From the NCBI GenBank assembly GCA_029937205.1, contig JAPYQV010000201.1, forward strand, positions 1 to 5,839: 5,839 nucleotides of DNA. Reading direction: 5' to 3'. Made by a program: the position numbers and the translations under genes. Source of the DNA: Alphaproteobacteria bacterium (GTDB lineage Bacteria; Pseudomonadota; Alphaproteobacteria; UBA828). This document shows, in pieces, positions 1-5,839 of this stretch; position 1 is the first letter of the stretch, and each line of letters begins with the position of its first letter. The notes beneath the pieces were generated by a model that did not search any database, was not told the DNA's origin, and was given only the letters and a program-made list of their open reading frames with translations.

Positions 1-858
1 GATTTAGCCCGATCCTACCTGGATCAGGTTACGTTCGAATATGACAGCGCAATTCATGACGAATACGCCCTTCGCCTCGGCGGATCCAATTATTGCGTCG
101 GCAGCTATTCGGTTAGTGCCTGGATCTACTATGCGCTCGGGTATCCGGATCAGGCCCTGGATAGAACGACGCAAGGCTTCGCGTTAGCAAAAAAGCTGGA
201 TCATCCCATCAGCGAGGCCGTCGGACTGTGGTGTTTGGGATTGGCTCACTTGTTTAGAGGTGATCCTAATGCGGTGCTGGAGAACGCCGACGCCCTTGCG
301 GAACTCGCTGTCGAACGAGACTTGGTGCAATATGCCGCCTGGGCCAAAATCCTGTCGGGTTGGGCGCGCTTTGAGACGGGTGACAGCGGCGGCGGCATCG
401 CCGAGATTCGCAAGGGAATTGAGGGCTGCCACGCTATTGGTTCCTTTACGATCACGCCTTTCTGGCAAAAGTTACTGGCCGGTATGTTGAGCCGGAGCGG
501 TCAGATCGAAGCAGGTCTTGAAATCGTTGCTGAGGCGCTTAGCGATATTGAGCGGAACGGCGAACGCTTCTGGGTGCCAGATTTACTGCGCCTCAAAGGC
601 CAACTCTTGCTCGAATGCGATGGCGCGAATGACGCCGAGGCGGAGGCCTGTTTTCATCAGGCAATCGATGCGGCGCGCTCGCAAAACGCCAAATCCTGGG
701 AGCTTCGCGCGGCGACCAGTATGGCCCGTCTGTGGCACAGCCAAGACAAAACGGACGCGGCGCGCGATCTGCTCTTGCCGGTTTATGAATGGTTCACCGA
801 TGGGTTTGAGATCGCCGATCTGAAAGACGCCAAGGAAGTGCTCGACCGTCTCGCCTGA
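1..858 (+). CDS. C-terminal TPR region of an ATPase / adenylate-guanylate cyclase-type signalling protein (5' end outside window)
   Basis: The reading frame is open from base 1 to the TGA at 856-858, giving 285 residues with no start in view, so this is the 3' part of a longer gene. An internal TTG at 235 is not a credible start because the same frame is open and protein-like upstream. The sequence is a run of helical TPR-like repeats (for example residues 41-68, with the A-L-G-Y-P-D-Q-A-L pattern). It ends in stretches I recognise from the large ATPase/TPR proteins often fused to a nucleotide cyclase domain: ERFWVPDLLRLKGQLLL, then AEACFHQAIDAARSQNAKSWELRAATSMARLW, then a terminal WFTDGF...DLKDAKEVLDRL. 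In that family an N-terminal cyclase or DNA-binding domain and an AAA/NACHT-like ATPase precede the repeats. None of these is visible here, so catalytic function is inferred. The repeats probably serve protein-protein contact in the cytoplasm. Codon use looks less GC-biased than in the downstream genes (several TTA, TTG and GAT codons). Confidence 0.72.
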   Translation, partial: DLARSYLDQVTFEYDSAIHDEYALRLGGSNYCVGSYSVSAWIYYALGYPDQALDRTTQGFALAKKLDHPISEAVGLWCLGLAHLFRGDPNAVLENADALAELAVERDLVQYAAWAKILSGWARFETGDSGGGIAEIRKGIEGCHAIGSFTITPFWQKLLAGMLSRSGQIEAGLEIVAEALSDIERNGERFWVPDLLRLKGQLLLECDGANDAEAEACFHQAIDAARSQNAKSWELRAATSMARLWHSQDKTDAARDLLLPVYEWFTDGFEIADLKDAKEVLDRLA

Positions 859-906
859 TCTTCGGCGCCGTCGTCGGCGGTAAATGCTATTGTTCCCGTG
901 TCAACG

Positions 907-911
907 AAGGA
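907..911 (+). promoter_or_regulatory. Shine-Dalgarno site for the substrate-binding protein
   Basis: AAGGA lies 8 nt before the ATG at 920. This favours 920 over the in-frame ATG at 884, which has no purine-rich site at a suitable distance and would put a charged, Cys-containing 12-residue extension ahead of the signal peptide. Confidence 0.7.
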
Positions 912-919
912 AATGGGTC

Positions 920-1636
920 ATGGTGTTTCGTTTGATTGTTGCGGGTCTGCTGGCTTTGTTCGCGGCGACTTCAGCTCATGCCGAAGACAGGCAACCGACG
1001 TTTAATTTTCCACAAGAAAAAAATGCATTCCATGATGCCGCTGCGGAAATCATTCGCCAGGCCTATGCCGCCATCGGTGTGGCGGTCGTCTTCAAATCCC
1101 TTTCGGCGGAGCGCGCGCTTCAGATGTCCAACCGCGGCCGCTCGGACGGTGAATTGGTGCGTATCGAAGGTATCGAGGCCAAATATTCCAACCTCATCCC
1201 CATTCCGGTCAGTCATGTCACGGCTGAGCAAATGGCCTTCGGGCACGACCCGACGCTGAAGATCGACGGCTGGCAAAGCCTGAAGCCGTACCGCCTCGTT
1301 TTTCATCGAGGTTACAAAGTCGCTGAGCAAAACACCGTGGGGATGGACCGCCACCTTACCGGCAACGATGTGAATGCCTTCACCATGGTCGAAAACAAAC
1401 GCATGGATATCGTCATCGCCAATCGCTTCTCCGGCGAAAAAATTATCGCCGATCATGGATTAAAAAATGTGGTGATGCTCTTGCCGCCCGTACAACGGGA
1501 TCCCCTGTTCCATTATATCCATTCAAATCACAGCGATTTGGTGGCCGATGTTACAGGCGTGATGAAATCGATGAAGCAGCACGGCGATTTTGCCAGAATA
1601 TTAAATCAGTTCGGTGTGGTCTCCCTCGGCGAATAG
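920..1636 (+). CDS. Periplasmic substrate-binding protein (SBP_bac_3-like), orphan
   Basis: A 238-residue protein resembling the small extracytoplasmic solute-binding proteins of the amino-acid ABC transporter type (SBP family 3). From the ATG at 920 it begins with a clear Sec signal peptide: a short basic start (MVFR), a hydrophobic core (LIVAGLLALFAA), and an AHA-E cleavage site around residues 21/22. The mature part has family features: an early amphipathic helix (residues about 35-50), the segment ALQMSNRGRSDGELVRIEGI (about residues 72-91), which matches the usual 'sN.G..DGel.Ri.gl' turn, and then YSNLIPIPVSHV. The ligand cannot be read from the sequence. No permease or ATPase gene is in the window, so it may serve a distant transporter, act as a sensor partner, or bind a ligand without transport. 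It lies 61 nt after the TPR gene and 51 nt before the DUF899 gene, all on one strand. Length is typical or slightly short for the family. Confidence 0.8.
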   Translation: MVFRLIVAGLLALFAATSAHAEDRQPTFNFPQEKNAFHDAAAEIIRQAYAAIGVAVVFKSLSAERALQMSNRGRSDGELVRIEGIEAKYSNLIPIPVSHVTAEQMAFGHDPTLKIDGWQSLKPYRLVFHRGYKVAEQNTVGMDRHLTGNDVNAFTMVENKRMDIVIANRFSGEKIIADHGLKNVVMLLPPVQRDPLFHYIHSNHSDLVADVTGVMKSMKQHGDFARILNQFGVVSLGE

Positions 1637-1675
1637 GAGATATTGGCCTGGTCCAACATCACAAAGCGACAAAAC

Positions 1676-1680
1676 AGGAG
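1676..1680 (+). promoter_or_regulatory. Shine-Dalgarno site for the DUF899 gene
   Basis: AGGAG sits 7 nt before the ATG at 1688. It fixes the start there rather than at the in-frame TTG at 1643, which would add 15 residues not expected in this family. Confidence 0.75.
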
Positions 1681-1687
1681 CGGAACC

Positions 1688-2392
1688 ATGAAACACCCGA
1701 TCGTATCCCGAGACGAATGGATCGCGGCGCGCCAGGCGCATTTGACGCGGGAGAAGGAACTCACCCAATTGCGCGACCGGGTGAGCGCCGAACGGCGCGC
1801 GCTGCCCTATTTCCAGGTCGACAAGGACTATGTGTTCACCGGGCCTCGCGGCGATGAGACGCTGGGCGATTTGTTCGACGGGCGCTCGCAGCTGATTGTT
1901 TATCATTTCATGTTCGGCCCCGATTGGTCGGAAGGGTGCCCGAGCTGTTCGTATTTGAGCGATCATCTCGACGGCAGCATCGTCCATCTCGCCAACCGGG
2001 ACGTGACCCTCCTCGCTGTCTCGCGCGCACCGCTGGCCAAGATCGACGCGTTCAAGGCGCGCATGGACTGGTCGTTCAAATGGGTGTCGTCCGAAGGCAG
2101 TGAATTTAACCGCGACTATCACGTGTCGTTTTCACCGGAAGAAATGGCGAAAGGCGAGGTTTACTATAATTACCGCTCATCCAGTTTTCCGAGCGAGGAG
2201 GCGCCCGGCGCCAGCGTTTTCCTGAAAGATAAATCCGGCGATATATTTCACACCTATTCCTGTTACGGGCGTGGGCTCGATGCGTTGATCGGCACCTATC
2301 ATTTTCTCGATCTGGCGCCCCATGGCCGGGATGAAGCGGACCTGCCGTGGAAAATGTCCTGGATACGCCACCACGACCGTTATACGGATTAG
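1688..2392 (+). CDS. DUF899 family thioredoxin-like protein
   Basis: A 234-residue cytoplasmic protein that I recognise as a full-length member of DUF899, a family with a predicted thioredoxin-like fold and no settled biochemical role. Family landmarks appear in order: an N-terminal helix (W-IAAR-AHL-REKELT-LRD, residues 11-30); YVFTGPRG (48-55); LIVYHFMFGPDW (69-80); then SEGCPSCSYLSDHLDG, with Cys84 and Cys87 forming a CxxC-like pair. These are followed by NRDVTLLAVSRAPL, FKWVSSEGSEFNRDYHVSF, the EEAPGASVF segment, a Y-RGLD-LIGTYHFLDL stretch and the closing LPWKMSWIRHHDRYTD. No signal peptide or membrane segment is seen. The CPSC pair could be redox-active as in thioredoxins, but that is inference. 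It is 10 nt upstream of the FAD oxidoreductase, so co-transcription is likely. A flavin-linked redox partnership is possible but unproven. Confidence 0.9.
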   Translation: MKHPIVSRDEWIAARQAHLTREKELTQLRDRVSAERRALPYFQVDKDYVFTGPRGDETLGDLFDGRSQLIVYHFMFGPDWSEGCPSCSYLSDHLDGSIVHLANRDVTLLAVSRAPLAKIDAFKARMDWSFKWVSSEGSEFNRDYHVSFSPEEMAKGEVYYNYRSSSFPSEEAPGASVFLKDKSGDIFHTYSCYGRGLDALIGTYHFLDLAPHGRDEADLPWKMSWIRHHDRYTD

Positions 2393-2402
2393 ACGGGTAT
2401 AA

Positions 2403-3635
2403 ATGGCGCAAACGAAATCGCCACAATATGACGTGATCGTGGTCGGCGCACGCTGTGCCGGAGCGCCGACGGCGATGTTATTGGCGGAGAAAGGCCACCG
2501 GGTGCTGCTGCTCGAGCGCGACGCCGTGCCGTCCAACATGGCCCATTCCACCCACTTGATCCATCCTATGGGCCTCGCCTATTTGCGCGATTGGGGTCTG
2601 TTGGACGCGCTTGAAGCGCGCGCTGCAAGTTTCACCGATTGGACAATTGATCTGCACGGCGCGCTGCTGCACGGACCGCCGCCAGCGGTCGACGGCATGG
2701 CGCGCTCTTGTGCGCCACGGCGCGATATACTCGATAGCGCGCTGGCCTGCGCCGCTGTGCGTGCCGGCGCTGAACTGCGCGCAAGGTGCCGGGTCGGCGG
2801 TTTATTGTTTGAACAAGGGCGTGTCGTTGGCGTGCGCGTAAAAGACGGGTCGGGGCGAGAATTCAGCGCCCGCGCCCGCCTGGTTATCGGCGCCGATGGC
2901 CCGGCCTCCATGGTCGCTAAATGCGCGGGCGCGGAAGAGCACCATGTGGAAGCGCCGCTGCAAAGCAACATCTGGAGCTATTGGCGGAACGTTGCGGTTG
3001 ATCACTTGCACATCACAATCCGCGAAGGGGCGGGGGCGTTTGCCTTTCCGTCCAGCGACGGCAGCGTACTGGTTTCCGCCAATTTTCTGATCGACGATTT
3101 TCTCGCCGCCCGGCGCAACAAGGCGGCTGCCTTTCATGCCATGCTGAAACGGGTCGCGCCTAAGCTTGCCGCCGGGTTGGCTGAGGGTGAACAAGTTGAG
3201 CGCTTCTATTCGGGTTGTACGCGGAGCTTCGTGCGCAGATCTTGGGGGCCCGGTTGGGCGCTGGTCGGCGATGCCGGCATGAAGAAGGACCCGGTGACGG
3301 CCCAGGGTATTGCCGGCGCTTTTGCCACCGCCGATATGCTGGCCAAGGCGGTCGATCGTAACCTCAGCCACCCGGAGAAGTTGGACGCGGCACTGGCCGA
3401 TTATGAGCGCGCGCGCGATGCCTGGCTCCTGCCCTACTATGATTTCACCCTCCGGCTTGCAGCCTTCGCCAAGCCGAGCCCGGAGCAGGCTGCATTCAAT
3501 CATGCGCTCACCCGGGATGCGGAAGGCCGGGCGCAACTGTTCGGCGCGGTCTCGCTCGCCTACTCGCCGGAGAAACTCATGGCGCCGGGCAATATGCGGC
3601 GCATCATGTCGCGCGCTTCCGGAGAGCCGCGATGA
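2403..3635 (+). CDS. FAD-dependent oxidoreductase (PHBH / geranylgeranyl-reductase-like fold)
   Basis: A 410-residue flavoprotein of the class that includes p-hydroxybenzoate hydroxylase-like monooxygenases and geranylgeranyl-reductase-like enzymes. The N-terminus carries the dinucleotide-binding beta-alpha-beta unit: YDVIVVGARCAGAP at residues 9-22 (a GxxxxG variant of GxGxxG), ending in the acidic LLLERD (35-40) that binds the ribose. THLIHPMGLAYLRDWGLL (50-67) is typical of this subfamily. RLVIGADGPAS (159-169) is the internal GADG motif. GWALVGDAGMKKDPVTAQGI (284-303) is the C-terminal GD motif that contacts the FAD pyrophosphate and ribityl chain. No signal peptide or transmembrane segment is seen, so it is probably cytoplasmic. 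The substrate cannot be assigned; hydroxylation or reduction of an aromatic or polyprenyl-like compound is equally open. The start ATG has only a weak purine-rich site (GACGGG, about 5 nt upstream), and close spacing to the DUF899 stop suggests coupled translation. Confidence 0.88.
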   Translation: MAQTKSPQYDVIVVGARCAGAPTAMLLAEKGHRVLLLERDAVPSNMAHSTHLIHPMGLAYLRDWGLLDALEARAASFTDWTIDLHGALLHGPPPAVDGMARSCAPRRDILDSALACAAVRAGAELRARCRVGGLLFEQGRVVGVRVKDGSGREFSARARLVIGADGPASMVAKCAGAEEHHVEAPLQSNIWSYWRNVAVDHLHITIREGAGAFAFPSSDGSVLVSANFLIDDFLAARRNKAAAFHAMLKRVAPKLAAGLAEGEQVERFYSGCTRSFVRRSWGPGWALVGDAGMKKDPVTAQGIAGAFATADMLAKAVDRNLSHPEKLDAALADYERARDAWLLPYYDFTLRLAAFAKPSPEQAAFNHALTRDAEGRAQLFGAVSLAYSPEKLMAPGNMRRIMSRASGEPR

Positions 3636-3706
3636 AACTTTGGAGCTATGCGGTCAAGGTTGCAGACGTCGCTTCGACATCCGCATTTTTTCTGTTGTTG
3701 GCTTAG
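3632..3706 (+). CDS. Possible 24-residue coupled peptide (ATGA overlap), doubtful
   Basis: An ATG at 3632-3634 overlaps the TGA of the FAD oxidoreductase (ATGA) and opens a 24-codon frame ending at TAG 3704-3706. The peptide starts MKLWSYAVKV and ends in a hydrophobic AFFLLLA, so it could pass for a tiny membrane peptide. Against it: I recognise no family, it is very short, and a candidate intrinsic terminator with its T-run lies inside the frame, so most transcripts might end before the stop codon. It could also be the remnant of a longer lost gene. Listed so the overlap is on record, not as a confident gene. Confidence 0.15.
   Translation: MKLWSYAVKVADVASTSAFFLLLA
3661..3691 (+). terminator. 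Candidate intrinsic terminator after the FAD oxidoreductase
   Basis: Bases 3661-3671 and 3675-3685 fold back on each other with 9 of 11 positions paired: TGC/GCA, GA/TC and GTCG/CGAC. Two A-C mismatches interrupt the stem and the loop is CTT. Six Ts follow directly (3686-3691). The structure begins 25 nt after the oxidoreductase stop, the expected place to end the rightward transcript before it runs into the opposing GFA gene. The mismatches and three-base loop make it weaker than a textbook terminator. The T-run is oriented only for the + strand. Confidence 0.5.
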
Positions 3707-4146
3707 ATACCGTCGGCGGGTTTCCAATCCGGTTGGGTATCGAACGTCGGGAGGGATTCGTCCATGACATCCCACGGCTTTTTGTTGCGCGCGAAAACGA
3801 CGACCTGTGGCGTCAGCAACGATGAATCGTCAAATGTCCCGAGGCTCACAGTGACAAATCCTGCCATCGCACTGTTGCTGCCCAAGATCGAGTTGCCGCA
3901 CACCGGGCAAAACAGTTTTGTAACTTGATTGCCCCGGCTGGATTCAAGGACGTATTGAGCCGTCTTACCCTGCAGGTGGAAATTTTCACTGGCAAACATC
4001 GCCCCTGTCGAATGACCGGCGCCACTGCTGCGCTGGCAATCTTCGCAATGGCAATGTGCGACCACCACAGGTGTTCCCGCCGCCTCATAGCGAACCCCGC
4101 CACACAGGCACCCGCCGCGATGAATGAGCGTTTTTTCAATGTTCAT
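3703..4146 (-). CDS. GFA / CENP-V domain zinc protein (glutathione-dependent formaldehyde-activating enzyme family)
   Basis: A 147-residue protein with the full cysteine set of the GFA family. GGCLCGGVRYEA carries Cys13 and Cys15; HCHCEDCQRSSGA carries Cys32, Cys34 and Cys37; LFCPVCGNSI carries Cys80 and Cys83. In characterised members the first and last pairs hold a structural zinc and the middle triad holds a second zinc near the glutathione-binding site. Members were named for promoting S-hydroxymethylglutathione formation, but many homologues have no proven activity, so the substrate is uncertain. I chose the ATG at 4146 because it puts the GGCLCG motif at the usual distance from the N-terminus. 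An upstream in-frame ATG at 4224 would add 26 polar residues and would start inside a perfect palindrome. The ribosome site is weak (AGAAAG, 11 nt upstream). The gene lies 115 nt downstream of gltB on the same strand, and its TAA overlaps the stop of the opposing 24-codon frame. Confidence 0.88.
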   Translation of the reverse strand: MNIEKTLIHRGGCLCGGVRYEAAGTPVVVAHCHCEDCQRSSGAGHSTGAMFASENFHLQGKTAQYVLESSRGNQVTKLFCPVCGNSILGSNSAMAGFVTVSLGTFDDSSLLTPQVVVFARNKKPWDVMDESLPTFDTQPDWKPADGI

Positions 4147-4198
4147 GTGGGTAGATTCTTTCTGGGTTCTTGTCTTTTTGATCTGGCCCTCAGACGCC

Positions 4199-4210
4199 GG
4201 GCGGTCGCCC
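4199..4210. other. Short GC hairpin in the gltB-GFA gap
   Basis: GGGCG-GT-CGCCC is a perfect inverted repeat with five pairs and a two-base centre; a four-pair stem with a four-base loop is the realistic fold. It lies 3 bases from the larger palindrome at 4214-4236. No T-run follows on either strand, so it is not a standard terminator. Such short GC repeats can occur by chance. Confidence 0.3.
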
Positions 4211-4213
4211 TTG

Positions 4214-4236
4214 CCGGAATGCATGATGCATTCCGG
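4214..4236. repeat. Perfect 11+1+11 inverted repeat between gltB and the GFA gene
   Basis: The arms CCGGAATGCAT and ATGCATTCCGG are exact reverse complements around a single central G. As RNA this gives at least a nine-pair stem with a five-base loop. It begins 25 nt beyond the gltB stop codon and 67 nt before the GFA start, on their shared strand. Possible roles are a rho-independent-like or 3'-stabilising hairpin for gltB mRNA, a dispersed intergenic repeat unit, or a binding site for a dimeric regulator of the GFA gene. There is no U-tract on the gltB strand, which argues against a classical terminator. The rest of the 4147-4261 gap shows no clear promoter hexamers. Confidence 0.7.
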
Positions 4237-4261
4237 GGGGTGGTGCCGTTTGGCTGAGTCT

Positions 4262-5839
4262 TTAAGCGGTCTGCGCCGCGACTGAATCGCTGAGCGGTTG
4301 GTCGAGGCGGGTGAGCATTTCCTTGGGGCAGATTTGCCAGAAATTGCCGGACTCCAAAGTCCAATCGGCGAGCAGACGTTCGGAGAAGCGCGATTGGGTT
4401 TCGCCGTAATGTTCGCGTACCAGGTCGCGGCAGACGCCTTCCCAATGGCGGCTCTGAATACGTTGCCAGATCACTGAATCGGAATTGACGCGATGCTCGA
4501 AGCTGCCGTCGGTATCGTAGACGAAGGCCATGCCGCCGGTCATGCCGGCGCCAAAATTATCGCCCACCGGACCCAGGATCACGGCGACGCCGCCGGTCAT
4601 GTATTCGCAGCCGTTCGAGCCGCAGCCCTCAACCACCGCCAGCGCGCCCGAATTGCGCACACAGAAGCGCTCGCCGGCCTGGCCGGCGGCGAACAATTTT
4701 CCGGCGGTGGCGCCGTAGAGCACCGTATTGCCGATGATGGCGTTATCGTTCGAGATCAGCCGGCTTGAGGTGGCGAGGCGGAGCACAATGGTGCCGCCCG
4801 AGAGGCCCTTGCCGACATAATCGTTGGCCTCGCCGATAACCTCGAGTTTCAGCCCCTGCACGGCAAAGGCGCCGAGCGATTGGCCGGCGGCGCCGCGCAT
4901 GCGCACGGTGAAATAATCGGGCGGCAGGCCGGTCATGCCGAAGCGCCGCGTCAGGTGCGAGGACAGTTTGGCGCCAATCGCACGGTGGGTGTTGCGCACC
5001 GTGTAGGCGAGCTGCATTTTCTCCGGCACTTCGAGGGCGTCGTCGGCGTCGCGGATCATTTGTTCGTCGAGGCTTTCCGGCACCTCGTTGCGGCCCTCAC
5101 GCGGCGAGGTGCGCGGGAAGCCGCCGGGATCGGCCTGCACCAGGATCGGGTTGAGATCGAGATCGTCGAGATCGCGGCTGCCGCGACTGACCTGGCGCAG
5201 GAGATCGCTGCGCCCGACGATCTCATCGAAGCTGCGCACACCGAGCGAGGCCAATATCTCGCGCACTTCCTCAGCGACGAAGCTGAACAAATTGACGACC
5301 TTTTCCGGCGTGCCCTCGAATTTGGCGCGCAGTGCCTCATCCTGGGTGCAAATGCCGACCGGGCAGGTGTTGGAATGGCATTGGCGCACCAGAATGCAGC
5401 CCATGGCGACCAGGGAGGCGGTGCCGATGCCGAATTCCTCGGCGCCCAACATGGCCGCGATGACCACGTCGCGCCCGGTCTTGATGCCGCCATCCGCGCG
5501 CAGCGTAGTGGTGTGGCGCAGGCGATTGAGGGTCAGCACCTGATTGGTTTCGGCGAGTCCCATTTCCCACGGAACGCCGGCATATTTGAGGCTGGTTTGT
5601 GCCGCCGCCCCGGTACCGCCGTCATGGCCGGAAATCAGAATGATATCCGCCTTGGCCTTGGCGACACCGGCGGCAATGGTGCCGATGCCGGCTTCGGCGA
5701 CCAGCTTGACCGACACCCGGGCCTGCGGGTTGATCTGCTTGAGGTCGTAAATCAACTGGGCGAGATCCTCGATCGAATAGATATCGTGATGCGGCGGCGG
5801 TGAGATCAGCGTCACGCCGGGCGTGGCGCAGCGCAGGCG
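4262..5839 (-). CDS. gltB: Glutamate synthase large subunit, C-terminal third (5' end outside window)
   Basis: The frame enters from the right edge and ends at TAA 4262-4264, giving 525 residues of an enzyme usually near 1,500. A GTG at 5815 is internal, since the frame continues upstream as ...ATPG before VTLISPPPHHD. The protein makes glutamate from glutamine and 2-oxoglutarate in the cytoplasm, normally with the GltD subunit supplying NADPH electrons. Fragment residues about 1-215 are the end of the FMN-binding synthase domain: SPPPHHDIYSIEDLAQLI, VKLVAEAGIGTIAAGVAKA, the SGHDGGTGA loop (residues 70-78) and LRADGGIKTGRD. The 3Fe-4S ligands Cys148, Cys154 and Cys159 (Cx5Cx4C in CILVRQCHSNTCPVGIC) follow at 5363-5398. 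The remainder is the C-terminal beta-helical GXGXG domain, including GKGLSGGTIVLR, NDNAIIGNTVLYGAT and EGCGSNGCEYMTGG. All visible key residues are intact. The upstream gene part and any gltD lie outside the window. Confidence 0.97.
   Translation of the reverse strand, partial: RLRCATPGVTLISPPPHHDIYSIEDLAQLIYDLKQINPQARVSVKLVAEAGIGTIAAGVAKAKADIILISGHDGGTGAAAQTSLKYAGVPWEMGLAETNQVLTLNRLRHTTTLRADGGIKTGRDVVIAAMLGAEEFGIGTASLVAMGCILVRQCHSNTCPVGICTQDEALRAKFEGTPEKVVNLFSFVAEEVREILASLGVRSFDEIVGRSDLLRQVSRGSRDLDDLDLNPILVQADPGGFPRTSPREGRNEVPESLDEQMIRDADDALEVPEKMQLAYTVRNTHRAIGAKLSSHLTRRFGMTGLPPDYFTVRMRGAAGQSLGAFAVQGLKLEVIGEANDYVGKGLSGGTIVLRLATSSRLISNDNAIIGNTVLYGATAGKLFAAGQAGERFCVRNSGALAVVEGCGSNGCEYMTGGVAVILGPVGDNFGAGMTGGMAFVYDTDGSFEHRVNSDSVIWQRIQSRHWEGVCRDLVREHYGETQSRFSERLLADWTLESGNFWQICPKEMLTRLDQPLSDSVAAQTA

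Noticed and set aside
866..879. CGCCG-TCGT-CGGCG hairpin after the TPR gene as a terminator
   Set aside because: Only five pairs and no T-run follows, so termination between this gene and the binding-protein gene is not supported.
884..919. Upstream ATG start for the substrate-binding protein
   Set aside because: It would add 12 residues ahead of a well-formed signal peptide and has no ribosome site; the ATG at 920 has AAGGA 8 nt upstream.
971..1456. - strand open frame of 161 codons opposite the substrate-binding protein
   Set aside because: The + strand frame has a signal peptide, ribosome site and family motifs; the antisense frame has none of these.
2802..3536. Long - strand open frame (244 codons) opposite the FAD oxidoreductase
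   Set aside because: The + strand gene has intact FAD motifs across this span, and the antisense product has no recognisable fold.
4147..4224. 26-residue N-terminal extension of the GFA protein
   Set aside because: The extension is polar and unlike the family, and its ATG lies inside the perfect palindrome; the start at 4146 fits the family length.
4880..5803. Long + strand open frame (307 codons) opposite gltB
   Set aside because: It is antisense to clearly conserved GltB sequence, is dominated by Gly, Ala, Arg and His, and shows no recognisable domain; this is typical of stop-poor antisense frames in GC-rich DNA.
5813..5815. GTG as the start of the gltB frame
   Set aside because: The codon lies within the conserved PGVTLISPPPHHD segment of GltB and the frame is open to the window edge, so the gene continues outside.

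Overview
The window looks like a GC-rich proteobacterial chromosome segment, most likely alphaproteobacterial. The basis is the strong third-position GC bias in most genes, the bacterial GltB sequence, and the accessory set of DUF899, GFA and FAD oxidoreductase proteins common in that class. This is an inference from protein character; no rRNA or other taxonomic marker is present. No phage, IS, CRISPR, tRNA or rRNA signal was seen.

Layout. Four genes read rightward: (1) the 3' end of a large gene (1-858) encoding the TPR-rich C-terminus of the ATPase / adenylate-guanylate-cyclase-type signalling family; (2) a secreted orphan substrate-binding protein (920-1636); (3) a full-length DUF899 thioredoxin-like protein with a CPSC motif (1688-2392); (4) a PHBH-like FAD-dependent oxidoreductase (2403-3635). 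Genes 2-4 are spaced 51 and 10 nt apart and could be one transcript. They are followed by a plausible imperfect intrinsic terminator (3661-3691). Two genes then read leftward and meet the first group tail to tail: a GFA/CENP-V-type zinc protein (3703-4146) and the C-terminal third of the glutamate synthase large subunit gltB (4262 to the right edge, entering from outside the window).

How they may work together. gltB is core nitrogen assimilation. DUF899, the FAD oxidoreductase and GFA are all redox- or thiol-flavoured proteins of loosely defined substrate, and the solute-binding protein has no permease in view. I see no sequence evidence joining them into one defined pathway.

The most notable non-coding structure is a perfect 11+1+11 inverted repeat (4214-4236) in the 115-bp gap between gltB and the GFA gene, next to a second small GC hairpin. 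I did not find convincing evidence of a new biological system; most of the window is ordinary, well-formed coding sequence.
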